Shown here one piece after another: positions 8,142 through 16,357 of a stretch of DNA of 36,394 nt. This stretch comes from CAZWUZ01 sp964637655 [NCBI: uncultured bacterium] (GTDB lineage: Bacteria; DAOPZR01), in NCBI GenBank assembly GCA_964637655.1, contig CAZWUZ010000005.1:1-36394 (forward strand), written 5' to 3'. The stretch's first letter is position 1; each line of letters opens with the position of its first letter. The notes below the pieces were generated by a model, which had not been told where the DNA came from, searched no databases, and saw only the letters and a list, made by a program, of their open reading frames with translations. Made by a program: the position numbers and the translations under genes.

Positions 8142-9311
8142 ATGCACTTAACCCTGCATCTGACCGGACGCTGCAACTTACGTTGTCGCTACTGTTACGA
8201 CCAAATGAAAAGCGGCGGCGATATGACCCTTGATACGGCAAAAACTGCAATAGAATTCGCACTGCAGCAGTTTCGAAAGGAACAACGCAGTGGCAGCATG
8301 GGAATCAGCTTTTTCGGTGGCGAACCTTTATTGATGCGCGAACTTGTTAAGCAGACTGTACGACACTGCCGAGTGCTTTCGTCTGAAACCAAACAACTAT
8401 TCCACTTCCGACTGACCACCAACGGGACGTTGCTGGACGAGGAATTTCTCACTGGGACGGATACGGGGGAAATATTCGTGGCGTTAAGCCATGATGGTAT
8501 CGCTTCGGCGCACGACACCCATCGCGTTAATGCCACGGGCCACGGCAGTTTCGCCACGATTAACAGCGTCATTTACCTGCTACTGAGGCATAAACCTTAT
8601 TCGCCGGTCATGCTCACTGTGACTCCGGAGACAGCGGGTTCGTATGCGGAATCGGTAAAGTATCTGTATGGGCGTGGTTTTCGCTACCTCATTTGCACGT
8701 TAAACTTTGCAGGCGCGTGGAATGATGCTGCAATGAAGACATTGACCCGGCAATATCAACTCCTTGCTGAATGGTATGAACTGGAAATGAAAAAGGAGGA
8801 AAAGTTCTATTTCAGCCCATTTGAGAGTAAAATTGCCTCCCATGTTGTTCCAGGGAGCTGTCGGAAGGGGCGTTGTGATTTTGGCCGCCGTCAAATATCC
8901 GTGGCACCTAATGGACGGCTATATCCCTGCGTGCAATTTGTCGGTGATGGCAGCAACGACACTTACTGTATCGGTGATGTCTATTCGGGATTAGATACTG
9001 CCAAACACGCCGTGCTTTATGCCGAAAACGATGCTGATAAATCGGAATGTGGTCGATGTGCGGTACGCGAGCGATGCAACCATTTCTGCGGATGCTTGAA
9101 CTGGCAAGCGACCGGTCGCCTGACAAATGTTGCACCAGCGGTCTGTGCACACGAACGCATAATTATTCCAATTGTCGATAAAATGGCGACAAGCCTGTTT
9201 AAGAGCCGCAACGCTCTGTTTATACAGAAACACTATAATGACATTTATCCATTTCTCTCCCTAATCGAGGATATGCAGATGAAGGCAACGACAGATGGGA
9301 AATCCAATTGA
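8142..9311 (+). CDS. radical SAM/SPASM protein, putative peptide or protein maturase
   Basis: From ATG 8142 the enzyme has 389 residues. The radical SAM signature CNLRCRYC puts the iron-sulfur cysteines at 11, 15 and 18. The SAM-binding GGEP motif is at 59-62. A C-terminal SPASM-type Cys cluster follows: GSCRKGRC, LYPC, then SECGRCAVRERCNHFCGC and VCAHE. Family knowledge places such enzymes with sulfatase maturases and RiPP maturases, which modify a polypeptide. No sulfatase is nearby. The two stalk-domain proteins directly upstream are the obvious candidate substrates. Starts further upstream would run inside the previous gene. There is no strong Shine-Dalgarno before 8142, so coupling to the upstream stop (8131-8133) is likely. 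Confidence 0.9.
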   Translation: MHLTLHLTGRCNLRCRYCYDQMKSGGDMTLDTAKTAIEFALQQFRKEQRSGSMGISFFGGEPLLMRELVKQTVRHCRVLSSETKQLFHFRLTTNGTLLDEEFLTGTDTGEIFVALSHDGIASAHDTHRVNATGHGSFATINSVIYLLLRHKPYSPVMLTVTPETAGSYAESVKYLYGRGFRYLICTLNFAGAWNDAAMKTLTRQYQLLAEWYELEMKKEEKFYFSPFESKIASHVVPGSCRKGRCDFGRRQISVAPNGRLYPCVQFVGDGSNDTYCIGDVYSGLDTAKHAVLYAENDADKSECGRCAVRERCNHFCGCLNWQATGRLTNVAPAVCAHERIIIPIVDKMATSLFKSRNALFIQKHYNDIYPFLSLIEDMQMKATTDGKSN

Positions 9312-10774
9312 TGATTATCGCTAAAAGCAGACAAGCCCGAACATGGGCGAACCATATAGCGCTGATGATTGCTTTGTTATTGTGCCTGACCCTCCCGGCT
9401 GCATCAGACCCATATTGGGATGCGCCGCTGACGGTGATTAATACAACAGACCAACACAATCTCAGTTGGGGCGACACGCTGACAATTTCAGTTCAGCTCA
9501 AGAACGATTCGACCGGGCCGGTAACGTTCGAACCCTTGCGATTGAGCGTTCGGTACGTGATTTTGCCCGACTGTGATACAGGATATCTGTATTACATACC
9601 ACAAGCGATGGGACGTCGATATGAAAACCGCAGGTCATTGGGAGATACCGGTTTCGTCACCGTGAGACCAGGTGAAGTATATGAATGCGACAATATCGTA
9701 ACTGCGCAACTGGAGTTGTACGATTATTCGGGCACTGTTTCAGTGTGTGTCGTGGTAGACGGGTTTGACAGCACGTTTGCGACATGGGTGCACCACGGGA
9801 GACCGCTTTATTCAAGCGGACACATATCAGGCAATTATCTGCAGGTGCAATACGGACCTGTCCACCCGTTTACGATTGAAGAATATTTGGCTAGACAACA
9901 GACGTACTGGAGTGACGCGGATTCGACGACGGGCGAGCTCCATTCGCTTGTCGAATATCTGACATTTCCGACCCTTCGTGAGAGTTCCTTGCTTGCAATA
10001 GAGAATAGGCTAAAGGAATACCCTGATACAGAGGCCCTTCGCTGCCTCTATCTGCCGTATTGCAACGCGTCTTTATACGGTTGGCATTCCGGAATAGGGC
10101 CGCCGAACATGGACGATACGACGGTGCGATACGAATGGAAGCGGCCATGGCTCTATGGTGCTGGAATGGCGAGGATATGGTTCGGCTGCTTGCAACGCAT
10201 TCCTGTGGATGACCGATTGGCAGAATTGACGGCCATATATAATTCTTTGGAACGGGCAACGCTGAAGACCCAATTTGCTTCATGGGGGGCGCAGGACAAT
10301 CGTAGCATGTTGTCGGAAATCATCAAAGGAAACTGTAGTCCGCCTGCTCAAGAGCAGTTCTTGCTTGGAGTACTTGAGGATACCGGTGAATTCTGGGAAG
10401 TGCGCAATAGGGCGGCGTATAATCTGGTGCAATCAACTGGTCTGAAATACCGGCAGCAACTTGTTGCCCATGTTAGGCAGCATCCGCAACGATTGTGGGG
10501 AAGAAATTTCCCCGAGGAGGTCTTGCGCCGAATGTTCGCTGCGACGGCGCAGGAGAACGGTTGTGATACGGAATTAGTGCGGCTGGGATTTGAGCTGATT
10601 GAAGAAGCTGTGCAATACGACACTCGCTTCGCGCCAGCCATGGGACATATCATTGACATGCTCGAACAGTACCTGCATCAGAAGGTGACGCTTGAGGACT
10701 CGGAAGGTCCTGAAACAAAATTGCGGCAGGCGCATCAATGGTGGCTGATGAATCGTCAGAGATTCTGCGATTGA
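9308..10774 (+). CDS. secreted protein with Ig-like N-domain and helical C-domain, unknown
   Basis: The 488-residue product ends the radical SAM operon. Its ATG overlaps the maturase stop (ATGA). Hydrophobic residues ~14-31 form a signal peptide ending near AASD. Residues about 38-160 are beta-rich (WGDTLTISVQLKND, then VTVRPGEVYECDN) and recall the BsuPI/Ig-like module of the 2334-3224 protein. The rest is helical and probably repeat-like, with paired Trp/Tyr motifs. Its conserved position behind the maturase suggests a partner or third substrate of the same system. No enzyme motif was seen. Confidence 0.8.
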   Translation: MMIIAKSRQARTWANHIALMIALLLCLTLPAASDPYWDAPLTVINTTDQHNLSWGDTLTISVQLKNDSTGPVTFEPLRLSVRYVILPDCDTGYLYYIPQAMGRRYENRRSLGDTGFVTVRPGEVYECDNIVTAQLELYDYSGTVSVCVVVDGFDSTFATWVHHGRPLYSSGHISGNYLQVQYGPVHPFTIEEYLARQQTYWSDADSTTGELHSLVEYLTFPTLRESSLLAIENRLKEYPDTEALRCLYLPYCNASLYGWHSGIGPPNMDDTTVRYEWKRPWLYGAGMARIWFGCLQRIPVDDRLAELTAIYNSLERATLKTQFASWGAQDNRSMLSEIIKGNCSPPAQEQFLLGVLEDTGEFWEVRNRAAYNLVQSTGLKYRQQLVAHVRQHPQRLWGRNFPEEVLRRMFAATAQENGCDTELVRLGFELIEEAVQYDTRFAPAMGHIIDMLEQYLHQKVTLEDSEGPETKLRQAHQWWLMNRQRFCD

Positions 10775-10842
10775 TAGTACTAGAAAACGGGACGAGGTTC
10801 ATATCAGGCTATGGCCACATTCGCGATGGAAGCTAGACGGTC

Positions 10843-11571
10843 ATGACCGTGCCGGCATTCTTCCGGTTCCCATCGCGAAGGCGTCTGCTGATATACGCCG
10901 TGGTCATTGCCGCGCTCGCCACCTATGGTCTTGCCTTTCACACCTATCACTACCGCGCCACTGAATATCTCGACTATAACCATGATGGGATTGCCAACCT
11001 TAACGACACCGACATCGATGGCGACGGCCTGGCGAATCTGTCCGATACCGACGCCGATGGCGACGGAGTTGAGAACCACGCTGACATAGTATCCGCCGCC
11101 AGGGGCATGGGCGGCACAATCTACGACTATTCCTCCGGCGGCTACAACAACTTCTTCGGGCGCTGCGGCCTGCTCGTGTGCATAGACGTGCCGCGCCTGG
11201 CCTATGCCGACGCCGGCATTTACCTTGAACAGCTGCTGCGGGATGACTTCCTGAAGCATCCCGAGCATTACGATACCCGGGCCGGAACCAACACGCCGGC
11301 CACCCCGTTTTTCTTCCGTAGGGTTACCAACCTGCTGGCATACTGTGAGACAAATGGCTACTACATGGTTGCGCAGAAGCCGGCGCCTGGCGACCTGCTG
11401 TTCTACGGCAGCATGCACATCACGATGGTCACTGCGGCATATCCGGACGGCACCTACGACGAAATCGAGTCGGCGCCGTGGACCGGCATGGTGGTCGAGC
11501 ACCGGCGTCTGCGCTGGACCCCCAGGGAAGTCGGGCGCATTATCCCGAATGAGGTGCAAAGTCCATCATGA
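10843..11571 (+). CDS. membrane-anchored NlpC/P60-like hydrolase with Ca-binding repeats
   Basis: The protein has 242 residues. A single TM anchor (residues 14-33) is followed by Asp-rich type-3 thrombospondin-like calcium repeats (DYNHDGIANL, DIDGDGLANL, DADGDGVENH; about 44-80). The C-terminal domain resembles the NlpC/P60-DUF1287 papain-like fold, with candidate nucleophile Cys113 in GLLVCIDV and candidate His192 in PGDLLFYGSMHITMV. Such enzymes usually cleave peptidoglycan peptides. The ATG at 10843 has only a weak upstream GGAAG. The stop overlaps the start of the M28 peptidase gene, so the two form an operon. A non-catalytic role cannot be excluded. Confidence 0.72.
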   Translation: MTVPAFFRFPSRRRLLIYAVVIAALATYGLAFHTYHYRATEYLDYNHDGIANLNDTDIDGDGLANLSDTDADGDGVENHADIVSAARGMGGTIYDYSSGGYNNFFGRCGLLVCIDVPRLAYADAGIYLEQLLRDDFLKHPEHYDTRAGTNTPATPFFFRRVTNLLAYCETNGYYMVAQKPAPGDLLFYGSMHITMVTAAYPDGTYDEIESAPWTGMVVEHRRLRWTPREVGRIIPNEVQSPS

Positions 11572-12515
11572 ATTCTGTCGTGCGCGTGCTGATGTTCGGC
11601 TGTGCTGTCATGCTGTTTGCCGGGTGCGCGACTGCACAGTATGCCCGTCCGGACCAGACCGTCAGCCTGGATGACATGAAGGCCACGGTGAACTACCTGA
11701 CGGCCATGCAGCCGCCGCGCAGCTTCGCGTTCCCAGAATCGCTGAACAATGCGGCGGACTATATCGCACGGAAATTGACCGCGTACGGCCTGAACCCAGA
11801 ACGGCAGTACTTCGATGTGCTCGGCGACACGTTCGTGAATATCGTGGCGAGCGTCGGCCCGCGACAGGGCAAGCGGCTGATTGTCGGCGCGCACTACGAC
11901 GTCTGCGGCAACCAGCCGGGGGCCGACGACAATGCCAGCGCCATCGCCGGCCTGCTGGAAATCGCTCGCTTTGCGAAGCAGCACGAGGCAGACTTGCGTT
12001 ACGGCATCGACTTCGTGGCCTATTCCCTTGAGGAACCCCCGTATTTCGGCACTCCGCACATGGGGAGTTTCGCTCACGCGCAAAGCCTCAAGCGGAACAA
12101 TGTTCCGGTCTACGGGATGATTTGTCTGGAGTCGATTGGCTACTTCACGGACGCGGAGAACTCGCAGCGATACCCGTCGGCGCTGCTGGAGGCATGCTAC
12201 CCGAGCACCGGCAACTTCATTGCCGTGGTCAGCGACATGGGCAGCATATCCCTGGCGAAACAGGTGGCGGAGCAGCTTGCGGCCACCGAAGTTGACGTGC
12301 AGACGCTGCATGCGCCGTCGTCCCTGGCCATGATTGACTTCTCCGACCACCGGAACTACTGGATGTTCGGCTTCGACGCCATCATGATTACCGACACCGC
12401 GCTGCTGCGCAATCCGAACTACCATAGGGGCAGCGATACGCCCACGACCCTTTCCTATGATAAGATGGGGGAAGTCGTCAGGGGGATTTGCTGGGCCATA
12501 CTGAATTTGAAGTAA
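11568..12515 (+). CDS. M28-family zinc aminopeptidase lipoprotein
   Basis: This 315-residue protein has lipobox LFAGC (lipidated Cys20). Its M28 metallopeptidase motifs are in order: GAHYDV (zinc His109 and Asp111), GADDNASA (bridging Asp at about 120-121), YSLEEP (Glu155-Glu156, catalytic base plus ligand), ESIGY, SDHRNYW and a late HRGSDTP. All expected dinuclear zinc residues appear present. It should remove N-terminal residues from peptides at the cell envelope. The ATG overlaps the upstream NlpC/P60-like stop. The gene ends 11 bases before attC-like site E, as a terminal cassette gene would. Confidence 0.9.
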   Translation: MNSVVRVLMFGCAVMLFAGCATAQYARPDQTVSLDDMKATVNYLTAMQPPRSFAFPESLNNAADYIARKLTAYGLNPERQYFDVLGDTFVNIVASVGPRQGKRLIVGAHYDVCGNQPGADDNASAIAGLLEIARFAKQHEADLRYGIDFVAYSLEEPPYFGTPHMGSFAHAQSLKRNNVPVYGMICLESIGYFTDAENSQRYPSALLEACYPSTGNFIAVVSDMGSISLAKQVAEQLAATEVDVQTLHAPSSLAMIDFSDHRNYWMFGFDAIMITDTALLRNPNYHRGSDTPTTLSYDKMGEVVRGICWAILNLK

Positions 12516-12526
12516 AGGAGCAGAGT

Positions 12527-12583
12527 GGTCAACTATGCGCTCCTGCGCTCCTGCGCTTCGCCGCAGAGCGCTAATCGTTGGCT
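12527..12583 (+). repeat. attC-like integron recombination site (site E)
   Basis: Outer arms GGTCAAC (12527-12533) and GTTGGCT (12577-12583) pair through two G-T wobbles. The inner arms GCGCTC and GAGCGC are perfect, with the same extrahelical C and the same TAATC spacer as site A, followed by TGCG/CGCA. Compensating but imperfect outer arms with a conserved inner part argue that structure is being maintained. Confidence 0.78.
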
Positions 12584-12608
12584 ACCGCAAAACACTTAGG
12601 GAGTGATT

Positions 12609-13028
12609 ATGGAAGATAAACGCGCACATCTTGAAATGATACAAGGGGTCATCAACAGATTGTCGCAGCACTCATTCCTCATCAAAGGATGGAGTGTTAC
12701 GTTAGTGTCTGCCTTGTTCGCTCTTGCGGCAAGCAGCGCTAATCAGTGCTTTCTCTATCTTGCATATTTTCCAGCAATCGCTTTTTGGATTCTTGATGGG
12801 TACTTCCTCTGGCAGGAGCGGCTATTCAGGGCACTCTACAATAAGGTGAGGGTTTTGGACGAGACTGGCATCGACTTTTCAATGGACACAGAAGAACTTA
12901 AGGCCAAAGAGAAATCGTGGTCTGATGCGATGTTATCCAAGACATTTCGCATATTTCACGGGACCATTATTGGTTCCATCGTAGTCGTGATGGGTATTGC
13001 CATTGTTCTAAACAAAGGAGGTTCGTGA
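12609..13028 (+). CDS. three-TM membrane protein, putative defence effector (cassette 5)
   Basis: ATG 12609 is set by AGGGAG (12598-12603). This leaves only about 30 bases between the cassette junction and the start. The 139-residue product opens with an amphipathic segment (MEDKRAHLEMIQGVINRL). Predicted TM helices lie at about 27-43, 48-68 and 117-136, around a soluble loop with an acidic and lysine-rich part. I recognise this as a small membrane family often encoded beside TIR-like (DUF1863) proteins. That pairing is from memory and not verified. By analogy with Thoeris-like systems it could be the membrane-disrupting partner of the TIR-like sensor encoded next. Confidence 0.82.
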   Translation: MEDKRAHLEMIQGVINRLSQHSFLIKGWSVTLVSALFALAASSANQCFLYLAYFPAIAFWILDGYFLWQERLFRALYNKVRVLDETGIDFSMDTEELKAKEKSWSDAMLSKTFRIFHGTIIGSIVVVMGIAIVLNKGGS

Positions 13029-13474
13029 TGGCTCGCAGAGTATTTTTCAGTTTTCACTATCAGAGGGATATCTGGAGGGTAAACCAAATCAGAAACATTC
13101 CCAATGTTACCGGCTGCTCTGCAGCGGGATTTCAGGATGGGTCCATATGGGAGGAAGCAAAAAAGAAGGGTGATGCAGCCATCAAGAAGCTAATTGATGA
13201 TGGATTGAATAACACTTCAGTGACCGTGGTCTGCATCGGTTCAAAAACAGCAGGCCGAAAATACATAAACTACGAGATTCAACAATCAATAGCACGAGGC
13301 AATGGCATAGTCGGGATTCAGATTCATCATCTAAAAGACAAAGATGGGAACACCGACCCAGTTGGAAGCAGCCCTTCTGGAATCGAAAGTAACGGCTACA
13401 AGACCTACAAATACGTTGACCACGAGAAACTGGCAAACCGTATTGAAGAGGCGGCCCAGGCAGCTGGCAAGTAG
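13028..13474 (+). CDS. TIR-like (MTH538/DUF1863, ThsB-like) protein (cassette 5)
   Basis: The 148-residue protein begins MARRVFFSFHYQRD.WR.NQIRN, the characteristic opening of MTH538 TIR-like domains, the family that includes Thoeris ThsB. The central T.V.VCIGSKTAGRKYINYEIQQSI continues that fold, with a hydrophobic strand, a turn and a Y-x-x-Y-E-I helix. AAAGGAGG (13014-13021) lies six bases before the ATG, and the ATG overlaps the membrane gene's stop by one base (TGATG). TIR-like proteins of this class sense infection and make or bind nucleotide signals. Catalytic competence cannot be judged here. Together with the preceding gene it forms a two-gene unit bounded by attC-like sites. Confidence 0.85.
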   Translation: MARRVFFSFHYQRDIWRVNQIRNIPNVTGCSAAGFQDGSIWEEAKKKGDAAIKKLIDDGLNNTSVTVVCIGSKTAGRKYINYEIQQSIARGNGIVGIQIHHLKDKDGNTDPVGSSPSGIESNGYKTYKYVDHEKLANRIEEAAQAAGK

Positions 13475-13600
13475 AGAATAACAGTTAACAACTGACTGGA
13501 GCATTACCGATGTCCCTGTGGCACCTGAAGTTCAGCCGAAGTGTCACCCTCAAGGAGATTGAATACTGAACGATTGAGGATTGTTATGCGCAACGGCTGG

Positions 13601-13671
13601 TTGTATCTTCGCATTGTCGCTGCTGACGGGCGCGAAAAACAATAGCGCCCGCAGAGCGCTAATCGTTAACT
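13601..13671 (+). repeat. degenerate attC-like site (site F), right end of the array
   Basis: The right half is intact: a GGGCGC/GCGCCC hairpin, then GCAGAGCGC, TAATC and GTTAACT (13665-13671). It is nearly the same as site C up to the core. The left outer arm expected before TTCGC is TTGTATC and does not pair. A perfect AGTTAAC lies farther left at 13483-13489, but the span would be 189 bases without an inner arm. I treat this as a decayed or rearranged site. The 13475-13600 stretch otherwise holds only two 19-codon open frames with no support. Confidence 0.55.
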
Positions 13672-13732
13672 GATGCGATAACGATATTATAGCAGTCAGA
13701 CTAACGGCATTTCCGAATAAGCTCAAACTGGA

Positions 13733-16357
13733 CTATCGTGGCAGGGTTTCGCGGGTCTCGAACCGGGTCCGTTGCTTTGCGATGGCATAATCCTCCAACT
13801 CGTCTGTTGAAAGGGCCAACACTTCCTCCATCGGGAACTCATCCCCCATAAATGGGTTTGGCAGTGGCTCGCAGCGGAATTGGCGATAGAGTTCCGTGGC
13901 TGTTGCGGGGGCATGACCGGTTCTGCGCTCATAGAGAAGAGCGTACTGACGCAGCAGGACTGTGCGCAGGATGCTTTGTACCTGAGGAGTAAGGGAAGTC
14001 ATGCGCCATTGCCTGGGAGACTGTCCGGCCAGTGAAATGGCCACCGCATTCATCGGTCGCAGTATCAGCTCGCGGGCCATGAGCGCCTGCCATCTTTCTT
14101 CCTGTTCCGACCGCTTCATGATGCCGGCATAATCCTGCTGCTCCATGAGGTCGGCAATATCGGCGTATTCGTTGACGATGACCTGGCGGACTCTGTCGGG
14201 ATTGGCGAGGGGATAGGTGAACCACCTGCTACCCGTGGTTAAGTCGATGGTGTATTCGGCCTTGACGAGTCCCTGGAGGCGCAGGGCGTCGGCGATGAGT
14301 TTCGGGATGCGCTGCGTGCAGCGACGTTCCAGCTGCGCATAGGATTCCAGCAGCTTTGGGTCAAGCAAATCGGGGTCGCGTTCGAACAGGGCGTCGGCGG
14401 TAATCAGCGATTCAATCAGGCAGGCCTGCCCGACCGTGTGCGGCAGCACGCCCGGCAGTTCGAGCAGATGTTCGCCGAGTTTGGTCATTCTCGCCAGTCG
14501 TGTCAATGCCGCGCTGGTGTCACCGTAATCGTATTTATCCAGAACTGCCAGTTGCTCCTGCTTGAAGATGCTGATGAGAAAGAGGCATCTTAGTTCAGGA
14601 CTGGTCTGCTCCGTGTAGACATCAGGCATGACGACTTTCAGATTGTGCTGGCTGTAGTAGGAGAATATGTCCTCACGTAATCGGCTGGTGCGCTCGAGTA
14701 TGCGCCTGACGTCATCATCTATGGGCTGGGACAGGTTTTCCTGCGCGGCATCAATTGTTTCGTATGTATCGCCAGCTTCGCTTATCGGGCTGAATGCTTC
14801 GTGGAACCGTTGTGTAGTGGCGATAAGGTCGGCGGAACTGGCGCTATATGCGGGGTCGCGCCAAGCTTCAGTGGGGTATGGCGGGTTGAACTTCGTCAGG
14901 AACGGCAGATTGCCGACAAGCAGCAGCATAATCCAGAGCAATGGCAGCAGAATGAGCGCATACCCGGCGACTCGCACGGCATAGCGCCAAGCGTTGCGGG
15001 CGCGGAAGACTGTATGGAAATACTGCAAGGACAGCATCGCGGCGCTGGCGGCAATGATGATGAGCAAGGAAGGCATAGCAGAAAAAAGCAGAGAGACGAC
15101 ATTGCTCCCCATATACCTTTCGTGGACTAGATATGCGATTACCTGCGAGTCTGGTGAGTCCATGCCGGTTGCCAGCAGCGGCAGCATCAGCAGGCCTACG
15201 ACCAGGAGCGGGAATAGCAGCGAGAGAAAGACGCCGACCATCGGTCCCGGGGCGAAACACGAAGCGAGAAAGGCGAGGGCATAGACATAGAGCAGAGAGC
15301 TGAATTGTGCGTCGACAATTGCCTGAATGCCGTTGCCCAGAAAATTCTGCTCGACACTGCTGCCAATAGTCATGGAACTCACCCGGCCAAATGCCTGTCC
15401 AGGGTTATCGCCGACCGGCGCGGGGAGGATGACAGACAGAACGCTGCTAAACAGCAGGACGAGCGCCAGACCGAGCAGAAACTTGACGCTGCCGATGACA
15501 GCAGGACGCAGCGGCAGGGCCAGAACGCTGCCGAGCGTGCGCTCCGCCCGTTCGCCGGCGACGAGGCGATTGGCGACTACGATGGCGAAAAATAGCGTCA
15601 GCAGGCGGCCGACGACAAGGTAGCCGACTATGCCATCAGCGTCCGCGCCGCCAAGGTAATGGAGCCGCATGAGCAGCAGCGCGGCGAGCATCATGAACGC
15701 GACGATTGTGGGCAACAGCAAACGCAGATTATTGAAGATTAGTGTTCGGATAATGCGCGTCTGCCGCGCGGCAGCACCCGGGGCAGCAATAGTGCGCATG
15801 AATAGCGGCAATGAGATGAGCAATATCGGGACAACGGCCAGGTAAGCGACATTCTCGGTATATCCTTCATCGGAGAACAGCATGCAGGTGTTCAGCACGA
15901 TGCTGCCGCCAATCGATACAATCACGGCGAGCAGCAGCGACAGCCACAGGCGCCGAGCCAGGGATGCGCCAATGACGGCGAAAGCCACGCAGTACCCCAA
16001 GACCGCATAGTCGATAAGGAAACCGGAAGTGTTCGGGTCGGTCGGGGAATGCAAGGCGTTGACGATAGCGAAAATAGCAATGGCGAAAAGCAAAGTGACT
16101 GCATAGCCAAGGGCGATAACCAGCAGCCAACAGAGAAAAGGACGAACGACCCCATTGCCAATAATCGGGCGGCAACCTCGGACAAGCAGGGTGATGTACA
16201 GCGGAACCGTCAGCAGCGAAGCAAACAGCAATAATCCGAATCCCTCATCGCCGGCGTCCAGGCCGCGCAGCAGGCAGGCGAGTACGGCAATAATGAGCAG
16301 CGCCGGACCAAAGACGAGCAACATCCGCTTCAGTTCGCCGCGCACGATATAAATCAT
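13733..16357 (-). CDS. double ABC-2-type permease fused to a soluble C-terminal domain
   Basis: The 874-residue product is the last gene of the exporter operon. Two successive hydrophobic blocks, about residues 1-215 and 220-500, each look like an ABC-2 permease half. The second contains the typical ...GERAERTLGSVLALPL cytoplasmic motif. The remaining ~350 residues are soluble and helical, ending Y.RRTGHAPATATELYRQF...PFMGDEFP. The ATG at 16357 overlaps the upstream stop (TAATG). Starts further upstream would run inside the neighbouring gene in another frame. It probably forms the transmembrane channel of the exporter with the two permeases upstream. The substrate is unknown. Confidence 0.82.
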   Translation of the reverse strand: MIYIVRGELKRMLLVFGPALLIIAVLACLLRGLDAGDEGFGLLLFASLLTVPLYITLLVRGCRPIIGNGVVRPFLCWLLVIALGYAVTLLFAIAIFAIVNALHSPTDPNTSGFLIDYAVLGYCVAFAVIGASLARRLWLSLLLAVIVSIGGSIVLNTCMLFSDEGYTENVAYLAVVPILLISLPLFMRTIAAPGAAARQTRIIRTLIFNNLRLLLPTIVAFMMLAALLLMRLHYLGGADADGIVGYLVVGRLLTLFFAIVVANRLVAGERAERTLGSVLALPLRPAVIGSVKFLLGLALVLLFSSVLSVILPAPVGDNPGQAFGRVSSMTIGSSVEQNFLGNGIQAIVDAQFSSLLYVYALAFLASCFAPGPMVGVFLSLLFPLLVVGLLMLPLLATGMDSPDSQVIAYLVHERYMGSNVVSLLFSAMPSLLIIIAASAAMLSLQYFHTVFRARNAWRYAVRVAGYALILLPLLWIMLLLVGNLPFLTKFNPPYPTEAWRDPAYSASSADLIATTQRFHEAFSPISEAGDTYETIDAAQENLSQPIDDDVRRILERTSRLREDIFSYYSQHNLKVVMPDVYTEQTSPELRCLFLISIFKQEQLAVLDKYDYGDTSAALTRLARMTKLGEHLLELPGVLPHTVGQACLIESLITADALFERDPDLLDPKLLESYAQLERRCTQRIPKLIADALRLQGLVKAEYTIDLTTGSRWFTYPLANPDRVRQVIVNEYADIADLMEQQDYAGIMKRSEQEERWQALMARELILRPMNAVAISLAGQSPRQWRMTSLTPQVQSILRTVLLRQYALLYERRTGHAPATATELYRQFRCEPLPNPFMGDEFPMEEVLALSTDELEDYAIAKQRTRFETRETLPR

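Noticed and set aside
13500-13645. Two 19-codon frames between the TIR-like gene and site F
   Set aside because: They have no convincing ribosome sites, and one overlaps the attC-like structure. They are most likely chance.
41-13671. CRISPR or REP/MITE interpretation of the dispersed repeats
   Set aside because: Repeats are 1-9 kb apart with genes between, uniform in orientation and with asymmetric inner spacers. There is no regular spacing, no target duplication and no transposase.
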